Of a stretch of DNA of 64,000 nt, positions 46,964-57,790 are shown one piece after another; the stretch's first letter is position 1, and each line of letters begins with the position of its first letter. The DNA is from Coenobita brevimanus (taxonomy: Eukaryota > Arthropoda > Malacostraca > Decapoda > Coenobitidae). A model generated the notes under the pieces. That model worked only from the letters and a program-made list of their open reading frames with translations, did no database searches and had not been told where the DNA came from. The DNA lies in the NCBI GenBank assembly GCA_032717465.1, contig CM064632.1:24012965-24076964 (forward strand), given 5' to 3'. A program made the translations under genes and the position numbers.

Positions 46964-47370
46964 AGGCGCTCACCATCCACTCACTCGATGTAGTGCTGGT
47001 CGTGGGTGCCTGTCTTTTCCTCTCTTCCTTCCTTCTTTCCATCCATCCTCTTCTGTCTTTCTTCCTTCATTCTTTCCAAATGGTTTCCTGTACACCAGGA
47101 AACCGTTTATTACGCTGGGTGGTAACCATATGACCAAATTATGGAGCCTGGAGGTTTAGTGGGTAATTAGGGCGTCCCAGTAGGATTGAGCCGGTGCAGG
47201 TTTATATCCAAGGGATGGTTGGGGTTTATTGCTCATGTAATGCCACTCGGGGATAAGTGAGGCTTGTCACTCTTATCTTAAATGTCAGAACCAACTTGCC
47301 TAGCCCAGGGCTTCTACGCTCCTCATGGGGCAACACTTGATTAGATGATGATGATGATGATGATGATGAG
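46964..47370 (+). mobile_element. tRNA-derived SINE, copy 3, with (GAT)n end
   Basis: Starts CACCATCCACTCACTCGATG. An internal TTCC(A/T)TCC-rich stretch is followed by TACGCTGGGTGGTAACCATA, a degenerate box A (GGTTTAGTGGGTAATTAGGG) and box B-like GGTTTATATCCAAG. Body TTATTGCTCATGTAATGCC, CTTAAATGTCAGAACC and GCCTAGCCC. Instead of AATAAAGG it ends GGGGCAACACTTGATTAGAT then (GAT)n at 47344-47370. Confidence 0.78.
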
Positions 47371-47413
47371 AGATTTCCCCGTAGTCAGAAGGTTAAAATC
47401 TATTACACCTGAT

Positions 47414-47500
47414 CCTTTTTTTTGTTTTTGATTTTTTAGGCATGGAAGAACGAACCAAAGGCCACGAGTCCGCAAGATTATTCCCTTCAAGAGCAAACAA
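47414..47500 (+). repeat. Small dispersed hairpin repeat, copy B
   Basis: T-run then GGAAGAACGAACCAAAGGCC, ACGAGTCCGCAAGATTATTC, CCTTC. Same module as at 2491 and 63793, the most diverged of the three. Confidence 0.62.
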
Positions 47501-47885
47501 ACACAAGGTAACAGAAAGCCAAATTCCATACACGTTCATTACCAGATGCCTTGGCACACTGCGTTTGAAGGCAGCAGGACACACACAATTTTACATAATT
47601 AACCCCCAAGTTGTCGTTAGGTTTCTTAGGGTGAATAAAACTGCATGTCGTAAACTTAAATAATATACATATTTTTATTTAGATTAAAAGATAAGTATAC
47701 GAGATTTCAACATTAATGATACAATACATCCCATCAAAGCAGTGGTTCATAATCTGTTGTCCATGAATCACGACTTGTTTCCTAGTGATCCAGAACACAA
47801 AACGTGATCAATTTAAAGAAATTTTGGACTTCTGGGCCTAATTGCAAACTTCGTCGTCTTGCTTTGACAACTCTTCATTTAAACA
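47501..47885. other. Unassigned
   Basis: No gene was recognised. Confidence 0.35.
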
Positions 47886-47887
47886 TA

Positions 47888-48005
47888 CAGCTGGGCACTG
47901 AAAGAAGCACCGGATATTTAAAGAAGCACTGGGCATTTAAAGCTTTTGGCATTTAAAGAAGCATTTGGCATTTAAAGAAGCATATGGCAAATAAAAAAGC
48001 ATTAG
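47888..48005 (+). repeat. GGCATTTAAAGAAGCA minisatellite
   Basis: About six units of 17-20 bp (GGCATTTAAAGAAGCATTT with variants). Confidence 0.85.
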
Positions 48006-48704
48006 GCCTAAGTCAGTCGAGGTTCTCCCCACAATTCGCAATAAAGACATAACACCGATCTAAGTTGAATGTTGAACCTGGCCTTCGATGTGCCCTCTCT
48101 ACCACTCAGCAATTATTCAAAATCAGGTGACAAAGAAACCGTGTCTAGTGTCTCACTATCTCTCTTCAGTGTTCACTCCTAGTTTCTTTCCTTCATCCTT
48201 CCTCTCTTTCCTCCACCGTCCTTCCCAATCCCCTCATCCATGTACCTCTCGCTTCTCATCACCCTTCACACCTGCTAATTTCCCTATTCCTGACTTTCTT
48301 CTTCCAGAGTTCATACTTCTTTCTTCCCTTCTAACCCTCCCCCCCCCTCCCTTTTCACACTCCTTGTACTTCCTCAGAATGATGCAGATTATCACTTATG
48401 GAAACAATCATTGTTGTGGTTCAGTTTTGCTGCATGAGGAATATAGTCACTGATAATGACGTATGTTAATCTTTTTGTTCACTAATGCCTTTCGATAATA
48501 TTGATTTTCGTTCATTATCAGGTCTTGAATGTGGTCTGGAATATAAAATAAATAATGATTAACAAGAGAATGGTTCACAGACACAGGATACCTTTTTAAG
48601 TGGTCGACAAGCATAATAAAACTTTATCGGAACACTGTAAAACTGTCTGACATTAAGCGTAATAAAATGGACAGTTGGGTTCTTGATATCGTCTACCTTC
48701 GCAC
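48006..48704. other. Unassigned, C/T-rich at 48170-48370
   Basis: No gene; the pyrimidine-rich part keeps a Ser/Pro/Leu-rich frame open. Confidence 0.4.
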
Positions 48705-48786
48705 GACTCTCTCTCTCTCTCTCTCTCTTTCCTGAACTCCGTATGACGATTTAATTGTAAACCAAATGCATTCCACGTCACTCGCG

Positions 48787-48825
<39 letters not shown>
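48705..48825. repeat. (CT)n and (CA)n microsatellites
   Basis: (CT)n at 48711-48729 and (CA)n at 48788-48825. The 304-codon minus-strand frame spanning them is an artefact of composition. Confidence 0.88.
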
Positions 48826-48830
<5 letters not shown>

Positions 48831-49014
48831 AGTTGTCTCAGGGCTTTTACTAATCTCAGGGGCTGATTTGATAAAAAAAATGCTTTATCACCATGAGTCC
48901 GGTTCTCAGCGATTACGGATCTACAGTTTCTGATAACCTTATGAGGGAAAATAGTCTCCCTCATAATTTCCTTAACAGGTCGTTCGTAATTGTGACTGCA
49001 TAATGGCTGTGGAC

Positions 49015-49625
49015 TAGGCTCATGTGCGGAGAAAGAGATGTGAGGGAGAAGAGAGAACATGAAGAGAGGGAGAAAAGGGAAGGGAGTGAAGAAGAAGGAG
49101 AGAGGGAGAAGAAGGAAGGATGAGCAAGAGTGAAGAAAGAGGAAGGGAGAAAAGTAAGACCTGTGCATCGCTTGGTGAAGGCAACCGTGAGCGTGAGTGG
49201 AGTAGGGGGCAGCTGACAGACAAGGCTGGAGACACAGCAGCAGGGCAACACAAGCACGACAGCTGGCACAGAACACGGCAGGAAATACAGGCAGAGGAGA
49301 GGACAGCTGAGAGGCAATGAACAGGATAAAGTAGCGGTAAAAACAATAAACGATGAACAGGACGAAGGACACGATATGAGAGCTGGAAAATACACTACAG
49401 ATAAATGACACAGAACACAGCAGGGCAGATATGCAGAGGAGGACATGTGGGAGACGAAGAACAGGGTAAAACGGCAGAATGATAAAGAATATTAGCAGTG
49501 AAAAGGACAGCCTACTTGCAAGGCTGTAGACACGACAGCAGGGTATTGCAAACAAGGCAGATGACACGAAGCACAGAAGGACACACAGGCAGAGCAGATC
49601 ACAGATGTTAAATCACGAAGAGAAT
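49015..49625 (+). repeat. GA-rich DNA, then about 150-bp degenerate array
   Basis: GA-rich to 49145. From 49200, units contain GACAGCTGACAGACAAGGC, TG(T/G)AGACAC(A/G)(A/G)CAGCAGGG, GCAGA(G)GAGGACA; clear copies begin near 49208 and 49507 with a weaker one between. The 49626-50069 interval is unassigned. Confidence 0.62.
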
Positions 49626-50067
49626 AAAATCAATCGGACAGTGTTCTGGGAATATCAATACACCAGTTATGAAGCAAAGAAAATAGGATAATAAACAAGA
49701 TATAGAAGCAGGGGAGAGAACAGCTGACTGATGAGGAGGAGGACAGGGCAGAAGAAATATACCGTATTATGGAGGCACCTGACTGGAATATAACTTACGA
49801 ACGACAACCTATATGACTGTAAACAGGTAAGAGATTAATTAGAAGAAAATGATATTTGATTAAAATTAGGGAGTACAAGCAGAGGTGACGAGCAAGTCTG
49901 GTTTAAAGTGAACAAAAATGTTTAAACTGACCTTCCAAATTCAAGCCTAGAGCTAGCCCTGTAACCTTAACTTTGACCTACCGTTCTAAAAATACGATAG
50001 GTTTACCCTCTGGCTAACCCTCAATCCTTCCATCATTTCTGTTATAATCAGATCAAAATTATCTGGG

Positions 50068-50069
<2 letters not shown>

Positions 50070-50124
<55 letters not shown>
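50070..50124. repeat. (CT)n-(CA)n compound microsatellite
   Basis: CT to about 50092, then CA. The following 50125-50700 has a (TGTC)n-like run at about 50376-50404 and no gene. Confidence 0.92.
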
Positions 50125-50128
<4 letters not shown>

Positions 50129-50700
50129 CCCGTAGGCTGGGGCACAGCATCATGAGTGCATGGATTTGTCCATGTATGTAAGTATGTATGTACCGGTATG
50201 TAACCTCAGTGTACAGAGACTCTTTAGCCTTACTTACGGTACGTATAATGTAAAGGTTGTATGTCCTGGACGCGTTGACTGGAATTACTATTATTTGTAT
50301 AAAGAGTTTTTACGTACGCAATGGAGGTTGTGTCTAGGAGCTCGGTTTGATCGTGTCTGTCTCTGTATTTGTCTGTCTACCTGTCTGTCTGTCTGTCTGT
50401 CTGTGTTGCCAACAGTATGGGAAAATCGATCTGATGGAACTTCACCAACATTTCCATAATTACTTTGGATATTCAGAATAAAAGTCTTTCATTTTGGGCG
50501 AAAAGTAACAAAATGCAACGCCAAGGCTTGACAAAATATAGAATAAAACACGAATAGGGAAATGGTGCTGGCTTGACGGAGGTATATGGTTTCTCAGTGC
50601 TCTTGATCATATAGCTAATAACACTAAGGATGGAAGACAGTCACCTACCTCTACTGGACTGAACAAATTCTTGCTCCCTTCTATTCCCCTTCCATCATCC

Positions 50701-50705
50701 CCCCC

Positions 50706-50768
<63 letters not shown>

Positions 50769-51050
50769 CTCCTACAACATCCCAGCTCTCCCCTGGTCCT
50801 TCACCCGACCCAAATTCCCTCCTCCACTTCTCCCCTCCAACCTCTCCATCATCTCTCTCCCTCCATTCCTCTGCCCTCTTCTCTCTTCTCTCATCTCTTC
50901 CTCTCCTCCCCACTCTCCTTGTATTTCACTCCCATCCCCCATCGACCCCACTCTTTCTTCAAACACCCTTTTTCTTCCACGCTCCATTCCCTTTATCTCC
51001 CTACTACTACAACACCCTCTTCCCCCTCTCTTTCGCCTCCTTCCTTTTTA
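50701..51050 (+). repeat. (CT)n and polypyrimidine block
   Basis: (CT)n at 50710-50763 preceded by a C-run and followed by C/T-rich DNA. Confidence 0.9.
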
Positions 51051-51221
51051 CCATGTACCATAGACAAAACATTAGCGCGTAAATAATAAGGAAATAAATG
51101 GTGTCTTCATCAGAACAATAAAAAAGGTTCATTTATAAACACTTACATTTCATATCCAAGGTTCAAAAAAGCATCAATAAAACTATGCACCGAAAAAAAT
51201 AGTGTCCTCGTCATTATATTT

Positions 51222-51227
<6 letters not shown>

Positions 51228-51279
<52 letters not shown>

Positions 51280-51366
51280 ATAAAATCATGTCCTTCATTA
51301 CGATAGCGTTGTTTAATATAATACTTTTGTCAACAAAGACAATTTTATTCATGCAGTGAGAGACGA

Positions 51367-51419
<53 letters not shown>
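51228..51419. repeat. (CA)n and (CT)n microsatellites
   Basis: (CA)n at 51228-51276 and (CT)n at 51371-51419, separated by non-repetitive DNA. Confidence 0.92.
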
Positions 51420-51421
<2 letters not shown>

Positions 51422-51523
51422 GTGTCGTCGATGCTATCATTTTCATTATCACTGATGTCTTTCTCTTTATCATCACCAGCACCGTCACCATCAATTTCAA
51501 ACACTAACATCGTCATCATCATA

Positions 51524-51704
51524 GCTAAATACGCTGAGTGGTAACCATATAGAAAAATGGTCGCCTGGTGATCTAGTGGGTTCAGGCAGTCTAGTCTGAT
51601 GCGGCTCAAAAGGGTTTATATCCAACGGTTTGTTTAGGTTTCTTGTTCACATAATGGCACTCGTTGAAAAACAGGTGATCTCTCTCTCTCTCTCTCTCTC
51701 GCTC

Positions 51705-51749
<45 letters not shown>

Positions 51750-51840
51750 CTTTTAAAGGTCTGGGTAAGTCACGTAGCTCAAGGCCCCTATGTTCCTACT
51801 GAATATAGTGGGGCAATAAAGAATAGGTACCCTAATGGAT
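51524..51840 (+). mobile_element. tRNA-derived SINE, copy 4, interrupted by (CT)n
   Basis: TACGCTGAGTGGTAACCATA, box A-like GATCTAGTGGGTTCAGGCAG (51570-51589), box B-like GGGTTTATATCCAACGG, then TTGTTCACATAATGGCACTC. The expected CCTTAAATGTC region is replaced by a (CT)n/(GCTC) run at 51679-51746. The 3' end (GGGGCAATAAAGAATAGGTA, CCCTAATGG) is retained. Confidence 0.78.
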
Positions 51841-52335
51841 AACACACAAAAATGATGTTGGGGATGATGATGATAAAATAATACATAAGGATTTATCGTC
51901 ATCGTAACTAAAACGGTAAAAAAAAAAAAAAAAAAACAGCAAAAAGTTACAATTCCATCACTAACTCGGAAGCACTTAGAAAGGGCATACCACCGCCAAT
52001 GCCGATAAAATTTATAACTTACTGCTCCCGTTCTTCTGTCTTACAGGACGAATACTTTTACCGTCTCACACAATTAATTTTACGGTCTTCATCTGCCCTG
52101 TTAAGCGACATAAGAGAGCGCATACCTTCGTGACCGCCAATAAAATTTACGATTTCCGGCATCCAGAACCTGACCCACCTCAAAATCTAAACAACGCTTC
52201 CCTGACCCACTGCACACCTATCCAACAAAGTTCATCAAAATCCAGTAACAACTTTCTTAGATATCTTGCACACAGACACACACGGACAAATACATAACCT
52301 CCTCCAACTTCATGGACGAGGTAATTATACTGGAC
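51841..52335. other. Unassigned
   Basis: A-run at about 51919-51936. No gene or repeat was recognised. Confidence 0.35.
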
Positions 52336-52340
52336 CCGAG

Positions 52341-52646
52341 AGAACATAAGAACATAAGAAGAGAGGATAACTGCAGTAGGCCGGTTGGCCCATCCTAGGC
52401 AGCTCCTAGAAGAGTAACTTAACTACTAGAATGAGATAAGGATAGCAAAGAAGAAGGCTCTCCCCCGCCCTCCAAACCCTCCAGCCGAAGCCGGCAGGAA
52501 AAAGTCAGAAAGAACACCACGCCGTATAGAAAAACTGGCGTGGACATTTTACAGGAAAGTGTGAAAGGAGAATAGAGACTATCATAGTGTAACCTGAAAA
52601 GAAAATGTATTTTTGAATTAGTATTGGTTATAATATTTTCTATATT
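52341..52646 (-). other. CR1 3' UTR and octamer tail
   Basis: About 300 bp follow the ORF2 stop. The end is GAACATAAGAACATAAG on the plus strand (52342-52358), that is TTATGTTC repeated on the element's sense strand. A short direct-repeat 3' end instead of poly(A) is typical of CR1 and is probably the RT recognition end. AGGCCGGTTGGCCCATCCTA lies just inside. Confidence 0.75.
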
Positions 52647-55600
52647 CTATATCCACCCCTTATTTGTCATATGCTTATCTAGCCTATGCTTGAAACTCTC
52701 AATGGAAGAGGCAGCAACTACTTTACTAGGTAGCTTATTCCATTCGTCTACTACTCTATTACCAAACCAATTTCTACCGATTTCCTTTCTGAAACGGAAT
52801 TTTTCTAGTTTGAAACCATTATTTCTAGTTCTATCCTGTATGCTCACTTTAAGTACCTTGCTAATATCTCCCTTATTTATACCATTCATCCACTTAAAAA
52901 CCTCAATTAAGTCTCCCCTTACTCTACGCCTCTCTAGCGAATGCAGACTTAGTCTTATCAGTCTGTCTTCATATGACAGGTTCCGGACGTCATGTATCAT
53001 TTTAGTCATTCTTCTCTGTATATTTTCTAACGAATTAATATCCATTCTATAGTAAGGACACCAAAATTGTACTGCGTAGTCTAAATGTGGCCTTACTAAT
53101 GCTAGATAAAGTTTCAGTATTACTTTAGATGATCTATTGCTCACGCTTCTCGAAATAAATCCTAGGACCCTATTTGCTTTATTTCTCGCATTAATGCACT
53201 GTTGCCTTGGTTTAAGGTCGTTACTAATCATAACTCCTAGATCTCTCTCGCATTCCGATTTGCTAATTTCTTTGTTATCTAAGCTGTATTTAGTATCTCC
53301 AATGGTCTTGCCTACGTTAAGTACTTTACATTTTTCAACGTTAAATTCCATTTGCCAAGTTTTAGACCATTTGGACAATGTATCGAGGTCTTTTTGTAAG
53401 TAATGGCAATCGTCAGTCGAGTTAATGATACGCCCTATTTTTGTATCGTCGGCAAATTTGCTGATTCTGCTATTGACTCCTAAGTCTAGATCATTTATAT
53501 ATATGATAAATAATAAGGGACCGAGTACTGACCCCTGTGGTACACCGCTAGTTACTAATCCCCAGTCCGACTTAGTTCCATTTATTAATACTCTCTGCTT
53601 TCGTCCTTTCAGCCAGGATTCTATCCATTTTAAGATAGCGCCGTCTATACCGTGTGCTCGAACCTTTCTAACTAAACTTTCGTGTGGGACTCTATCCAAA
53701 GCTTTACTAAAGTCCAGATAAATAACATCGTAAGCTTTATCGCTATCTACTGCCTCATAGACCTCCGAGTAGAATGACAACAAATTTGTGAGGCAGGATC
53801 GTCCTTGCCTGAATCCGTGCTGACTTTCGTTTATAAGATTAAATCTTTCTAAGTGTTCTCTAATCCTATTTGCCAAAATTGACTCTAACATTTTTCCTAC
53901 TATTGACGTTAGACTTATCGGACGATAATTCGACGCAGCTGATTTATCACCCTTTTTAAAGATGGGCACTACGTTTGCGGTTTTCCACGCCTCTGGAACT
54001 TCTCCTGAACTTAAAGAGTCATTAAATAACGTTAAAAGTGGCTGACATAATTCTTCTTTGGTTTCTTTTATAATTTTTGCATATATATCGTCCGGACCTG
54101 GCGATTTTTGAGGTTTTAACTTGTTAATTTCTTTCAATACGTCCTCCTTACTAATGGTTATTTTACTAAGAATATTTTCCGTATTCTCATGGTAAATATT
54201 TGCTGCTTGAGGGACCAGGCTTAGATTTTCCTTGGTGAATACTGATATGAAATAATTATTTAGGATGGAGCACATTTCTTTATCTTCACTGGTAATGTCA
54301 CCTGATTCTGTTCTGAGTGGTCCTATCCTATCTTTATTTTTCGTTCGGTACATTTGATAAAAACCCTTGGGGTTTACTTTTGATTCACTTGCAACCTTAA
54401 TTTCATAACTTCTCTTTGCTTTTCTTATCTCCCTCTTTACTTCTCTATTTAAAATTGTGTACCGGTTACGTAAGTGTTCCTCTCCACGTTTTATTTTTCT
54501 ATATATTCCTTTCCTTTGGCCTATGAGAGATTTTAATCTGTTGTTTAACCATCTTGGTTCTGAATTGTTAGTTCTAAACGGTTTTGAAGGAATATATCTA
54601 TCTTGGCCTCCGTATATTATATTTATTAACTCGTTATACTTCTCACTGGTCGAACGTCTGTTTGGTACTGGAGCTGAGTTAATTTCCGTCACCTGGACTA
54701 CATTCCTATCTACCACCTCCCCCATCACAGACACCTGACGGACATCCCCACGTGCTTCCTGCGCCTGACCTATGACCTGGGGATCCCCACTAACCTGACA
54801 TTCCCTCAAATAGCTAATCTCCCTGTGGAATACCGTTCGAAAATAAGCTCTTAAGCCATCGAAATTTCCTAGACGAAAATTAGGAACGGTGGAGGTATTT
54901 TCAGTGGAACAGACATCCCAAATAAATTTGAACTTAATTTCTTCATGATCGCTATTACCAAGTCGTCCACCAACCTCTATATCGCTAATGATATTTTCTT
55001 TATTAGCTAAAACTAAATCTAGTATATTATTACCTCTGGTGGGCTCCCTGATATACTGATAAAGGAAATTATCCTGTACTACCTCTAGAAATTCCTCTGA
55101 CTCTGCATCTCCTGTCTGATTTCTCCAATCTATCCTTGGCAGATTAAGGTCCCCAACAATTATTACTAAGCTGGACTGTGATGCTTTCCTAATTTCCTCC
55201 CAGAGGTATTTACTATCAGCTCTACTTAATTTAGGAGATCTGTAAATTGCTCCCAAGACTAATTTCTCCCTATTGTTACTAATTTCAACCCAGACACTTT
55301 CTGTGTCCCTATTTACTTTAATGTCTGCTTTATTGTAACAGTTTAATGAATCCTTTACATAAATAGCTACCCCTCCCCCTTTTCTTCCCTGACGGTTTGA
55401 CACAAAAATATTATAGCCTTTTATCTGATATTCTGCTAAAAATTCTCGAGTGTCTGTATTCATCCAAGTTTCACTAATAACGGCAATGTCTATTTTCTCT
55501 GTACAAATTAAAGCCCTCAGTTCATCCATTTTATTACGTAAACTCCGGCTGTTTGTGTAGTACACTTTCAGATTATTACGAGTAGTTATGCCTTTACCTT

Positions 55601-55871
55601 GGCATTTACTGTTATTTATTTTATTACTAACTGGGAAACTCTTTACTTTACTAATATAACAATTTTTTGTACTATCGCTTATCGCCCTTCTATCATCGCT
55701 TGTTTTATCATCTATCATCGCCTGCTCAATTTGAGGTGCCTGAGTGGATGTATCTACACTATTGGTTGAACTTTTGTTCTTAATTTTGCAAGTATCGATG
55801 CATCTATCCAGACATGGTAATAATGATTTCTGACTGTAGTTGCTGCATCTTCCTGTACACCTACTTCTCAA
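52647..55871 (-). CDS. CR1 ORF2: endonuclease-reverse transcriptase, intact
   Basis: 1074 open codons. Residues about 100-310 form an APE-type endonuclease: ISETWM (Glu134), VGDLNLPRIDW (Asp241, Asn243) and GNSDHEE (Asp308, His309). Residues about 575-880 are the reverse transcriptase: SPGPDDIYAKI, YRPISLTS, VIYLDFSKALDRVPH (Asp720), GVPQGSVLGPLLF and KFADDTKIG (Asp808/809). The C-terminus (RPHLDYAVQFWCPYY...IQRRMTKMI) is typical of CR1. All catalytic residues are present, so the enzyme could be active. The frame opens upstream of and overlaps the end of ORF1 in a different frame. Its 5'-most plausible start here is a TTG near 55871; the first in-frame ATG is about 50 codons further in, so initiation by reinitiation or frameshifting is possible but unproven. 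Confidence 0.93.
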   Translation of the reverse strand: MRSRCTGRCSNYSQKSLLPCLDRCIDTCKIKNKSSTNSVDTSTQAPQIEQAMIDDKTSDDRRAISDSTKNCYISKVKSFPVSNKINNSKCQGKGITTRNNLKVYYTNSRSLRNKMDELRALICTEKIDIAVISETWMNTDTREFLAEYQIKGYNIFVSNRQGRKGGGVAIYVKDSLNCYNKADIKVNRDTESVWVEISNNREKLVLGAIYRSPKLSRADSKYLWEEIRKASQSSLVIIVGDLNLPRIDWRNQTGDAESEEFLEVVQDNFLYQYIREPTRGNNILDLVLANKENIISDIEVGGRLGNSDHEEIKFKFIWDVCSTENTSTVPNFRLGNFDGLRAYFRTVFHREISYLRECQVSGDPQVIGQAQEARGDVRQVSVMGEVVDRNVVQVTEINSAPVPNRRSTSEKYNELINIIYGGQDRYIPSKPFRTNNSEPRWLNNRLKSLIGQRKGIYRKIKRGEEHLRNRYTILNREVKREIRKAKRSYEIKVASESKVNPKGFYQMYRTKNKDRIGPLRTESGDITSEDKEMCSILNNYFISVFTKENLSLVPQAANIYHENTENILSKITISKEDVLKEINKLKPQKSPGPDDIYAKIIKETKEELCQPLLTLFNDSLSSGEVPEAWKTANVVPIFKKGDKSAASNYRPISLTSIVGKMLESILANRIREHLERFNLINESQHGFRQGRSCLTNLLSFYSEVYEAVDSDKAYDVIYLDFSKALDRVPHESLVRKVRAHGIDGAILKWIESWLKGRKQRVLINGTKSDWGLVTSGVPQGSVLGPLLFIIYINDLDLGVNSRISKFADDTKIGRIINSTDDCHYLQKDLDTLSKWSKTWQMEFNVEKCKVLNVGKTIGDTKYSLDNKEISKSECERDLGVMISNDLKPRQQCINARNKANRVLGFISRSVSNRSSKVILKLYLALVRPHLDYAVQFWCPYYRMDINSLENIQRRMTKMIHDVRNLSYEDRLIRLSLHSLERRRVRGDLIEVFKWMNGINKGDISKVLKVSIQDRTRNNGFKLEKFRFRKEIGRNWFGNRVVDEWNKLPSKVVAASSIESFKHRLDKHMTNKGWI

Positions 55872-56415
55872 TCTCGAAAAATCCCTCCAACTCCCTATCT
55901 ATCATTCCAGCTAAAACAGTAACTCCCTGCCTGCTAAGATGAGTCCCATCCCAACTATACAAGGCACTTCGTCCATAAAACCGGTCCCAGCTGTCTATGA
56001 AAGGTATTGCATTATCTTTGCAATACCTTTCAAGGCGGCAATTAAACCCTATTGCCCTGCTCAACCATTCCCTTCCAACCCGCCACCTTGGTAAAACACC
56101 AAGCACTACAGGGGTTCCTCCCCTCTCCCTAACCTTTTCTAACATCAACTTGTACCTTTTCCACAGTACCTCACTCTTACGGCTACTAATATCATTGCCT
56201 CCTACACTGAGGCACACAGTGGGTTTGTCACCACTTTCCTTTACGATATTTGAAATTTTATCTACCACATTAGCCACCCTGGCCCCTGGAAGACACACAT
56301 GTTTAGCGAGTGGAGTATACATGGCCCTGTTCAGATATCTCACCTGGGAGTCTCCAACAACAACAACATTTTTCTTACCTTTCTTGTTCTGTTTATACTT
56401 ACCTGTACTGAAGTT
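55861..56415 (-). CDS. CR1 ORF1 C-terminal part: SGNH esterase domain
   Basis: Contains the SGNH-hydrolase blocks in order: VVVVGDSQ (nucleophile Ser in GDS, at about 56350), SVGGNDIS (Gly and Asn), and SWDGTHLSRQG (catalytic Asp-x-x-His). The family hydrolyses ester bonds; in CR1 ORF1 proteins the role is thought to involve lipids or membranes but is not settled. The domain extends upstream of the first apparent start at 56343, because the GDSQ block lies just before it in the same frame. An in-frame TGA at about 56420 closes the frame, so it must once have been joined to the coiled-coil ORF upstream. The stop at 55861 overlaps ORF2. Confidence 0.87.
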   Translation of the reverse strand, partial: NFSTGKYKQNKKGKKNVVVVGDSQVRYLNRAMYTPLAKHVCLPGARVANVVDKISNIVKESGDKPTVCLSVGGNDISSRKSEVLWKRYKLMLEKVRERGGTPVVLGVLPRWRVGREWLSRAIGFNCRLERYCKDNAIPFIDSWDRFYGRSALYSWDGTHLSRQGVTVLAGMIDRELEGFFEIEK

Positions 56416-56732
56416 CTCTCACCGTCCTTCTCCTCTACTTCCCTCTCTGCCTTCCCTTCACATTCGTCCCGTAGTGTGTCGAATGTATTAGTTGTCTTAA
56501 TTTCTGTTTGCTTTTTAAGGGTGAACTTCGTTGCACCCTTGTTAACTAGTGTCCAACCTTCAGCCTTTTTCTCTTTCTCCTCCAACATCTCCTCCAACAA
56601 TTCCCTCATCTGTGCCTTCTCCTGCCTGAGAATTTGTACCTCCCGCTTCAGTTCGAGAAGTTCCTCCTTTAATTCAAGGTAGTCCTTTTCAGTACCTGCA
56701 GTGGGGACACAGCTCTCTGCCGAGGAAGCCAT
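56340..56732 (-). pseudogene. CR1 ORF1 N-terminal part: coiled coil, frameshifted
   Basis: Starts at ATG 56732 (MASSAESCVPTAGTEKDYLE). Residues about 17-57 are heptad-rich (LELKEELLELKREVQILRQE...LLEEMLEEKEKK), a coiled coil likely to mediate self-association of the ORF1 protein. The frame then runs out of register: near its end it translates the GDSQ region of the esterase as MLLLLETPR. A single 1-base change somewhere in about 56380-56415 would account for the split from the esterase frame. This is the only lesion I see in the element; it may be a real mutation or a sequencing error. Confidence 0.85.
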
Positions 56733-57119
56733 TACGCACTAGTTCACACAAGGTAGCACACACTATCACGGGTCACTACGGGTCACCACAACACACACAC
56801 TCACGGATCACTAGCACAGCACTATCGCTGATCACTACAACACACTAACACAACCACTATCACAGATCACTAAAGCACACTAGCACAACACTACCACAGG
56901 TCTCTAGCACGTCTGAGCTGACTGGCCTCACGAGAGTGTGGCTTGCTAACTTTTGCCCAGGTTGTCACTTCAGTATAAAAATCGTCTGCAGGCAGCAGGA
57001 ATAAAAGAGGAAAATGTTGAAATTCACACACAGCACAAAACTACCATTTCGACCACTGTTAATATTCGGAGCCAGAATTGCGGTTACCTGAGTTTCCCCT
57101 GCTATAGTTTCCTCTATTT

Positions 57120-57120
<1 letters not shown>

Positions 57121-57212
<92 letters not shown>
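57121..57212. repeat. (CA)n microsatellite
   Basis: About 92 bp of CA, just outside the CR1 5' end. 57213-57410 is unassigned. Confidence 0.93.
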
Positions 57213-57214
<2 letters not shown>

Positions 57215-57410
57215 AGCGTCGAGAAAATAAGATGGAATATCGAAAAAAAAAAAAAACGAAGATGAAGAAAAAAAGTTATACAGGATGCAATCAAAACTGT
57301 CCTCTTATTCAGTGTTAATATTGAAATAAAGGAAGCTGCTGGTAAATGAAGATAAATGAAAAATAAGTTTAGTATGTCAGTGTGTATGTCTAATACGTCA
57401 AGAAAAAGTC

Positions 57411-57790
57411 AAATAAAGATGCTTAAATATCGAATAAATGAGCTTAAATCCCAAACAAAGAAGCTTAAATGCAGAATAAATAAATTAAATGTCGAATAAA
57501 TAAGATTAAATGTCGAATAAATAAACTTATATGTCGAGCAATGAAGCATAAATGTGGAATAACTAACTTAAATATAAGACAAATTGGCTTAAATTAGGAA
57601 TAAATAAGTTTAAATGTTGAATAAATAAGCTTAAATGACGAATAAATACACTTAAATGTCGGATAAATAAGCTTAAATATCGAATAAAGAAGCTTAAATG
57701 TCCACTACAGAAGCTTAAATGTCGAGTAAATTAGCTCAATGTCCAATAAATAACCTTAAATATGGAAGTAATTCACGTAAATATCGCTTA
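57411..57790 (+). repeat. About 21-bp minisatellite, GAATAAATAAGCTTAAATGTC
   Basis: About 17 units with GAATAAA(T/G)AAGCTTAAATG(T)C and variants (AATAACCTTAAAT, CGAGTAAATTAGC). Moderately diverged. Confidence 0.9.

Larger units (their letters stand above)
52341..56960 (-). mobile_element. CR1-type LINE, nearly full length
   Basis: About 4.6 kb reading leftward: a 5' UTR-like region with ACTATCACGG/GATCACTA-type short repeats (56733-56960), ORF1 (coiled coil plus esterase), ORF2 (endonuclease plus RT) and a 3' UTR ending in a duplicated octamer. The domain set matches the CR1 clade, in which ORF1 esterases are established. ORF2 is fully open. No target duplication was found, as is usual for CR1. 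The 5' boundary is approximate. Confidence 0.9.

Noticed and set aside
55861..56415. Host GDSL/SGNH esterase gene
   Set aside because: Its position directly upstream of a CR1 ORF2 in the same orientation, with a coiled-coil ORF before it, makes it the CR1 ORF1 esterase.
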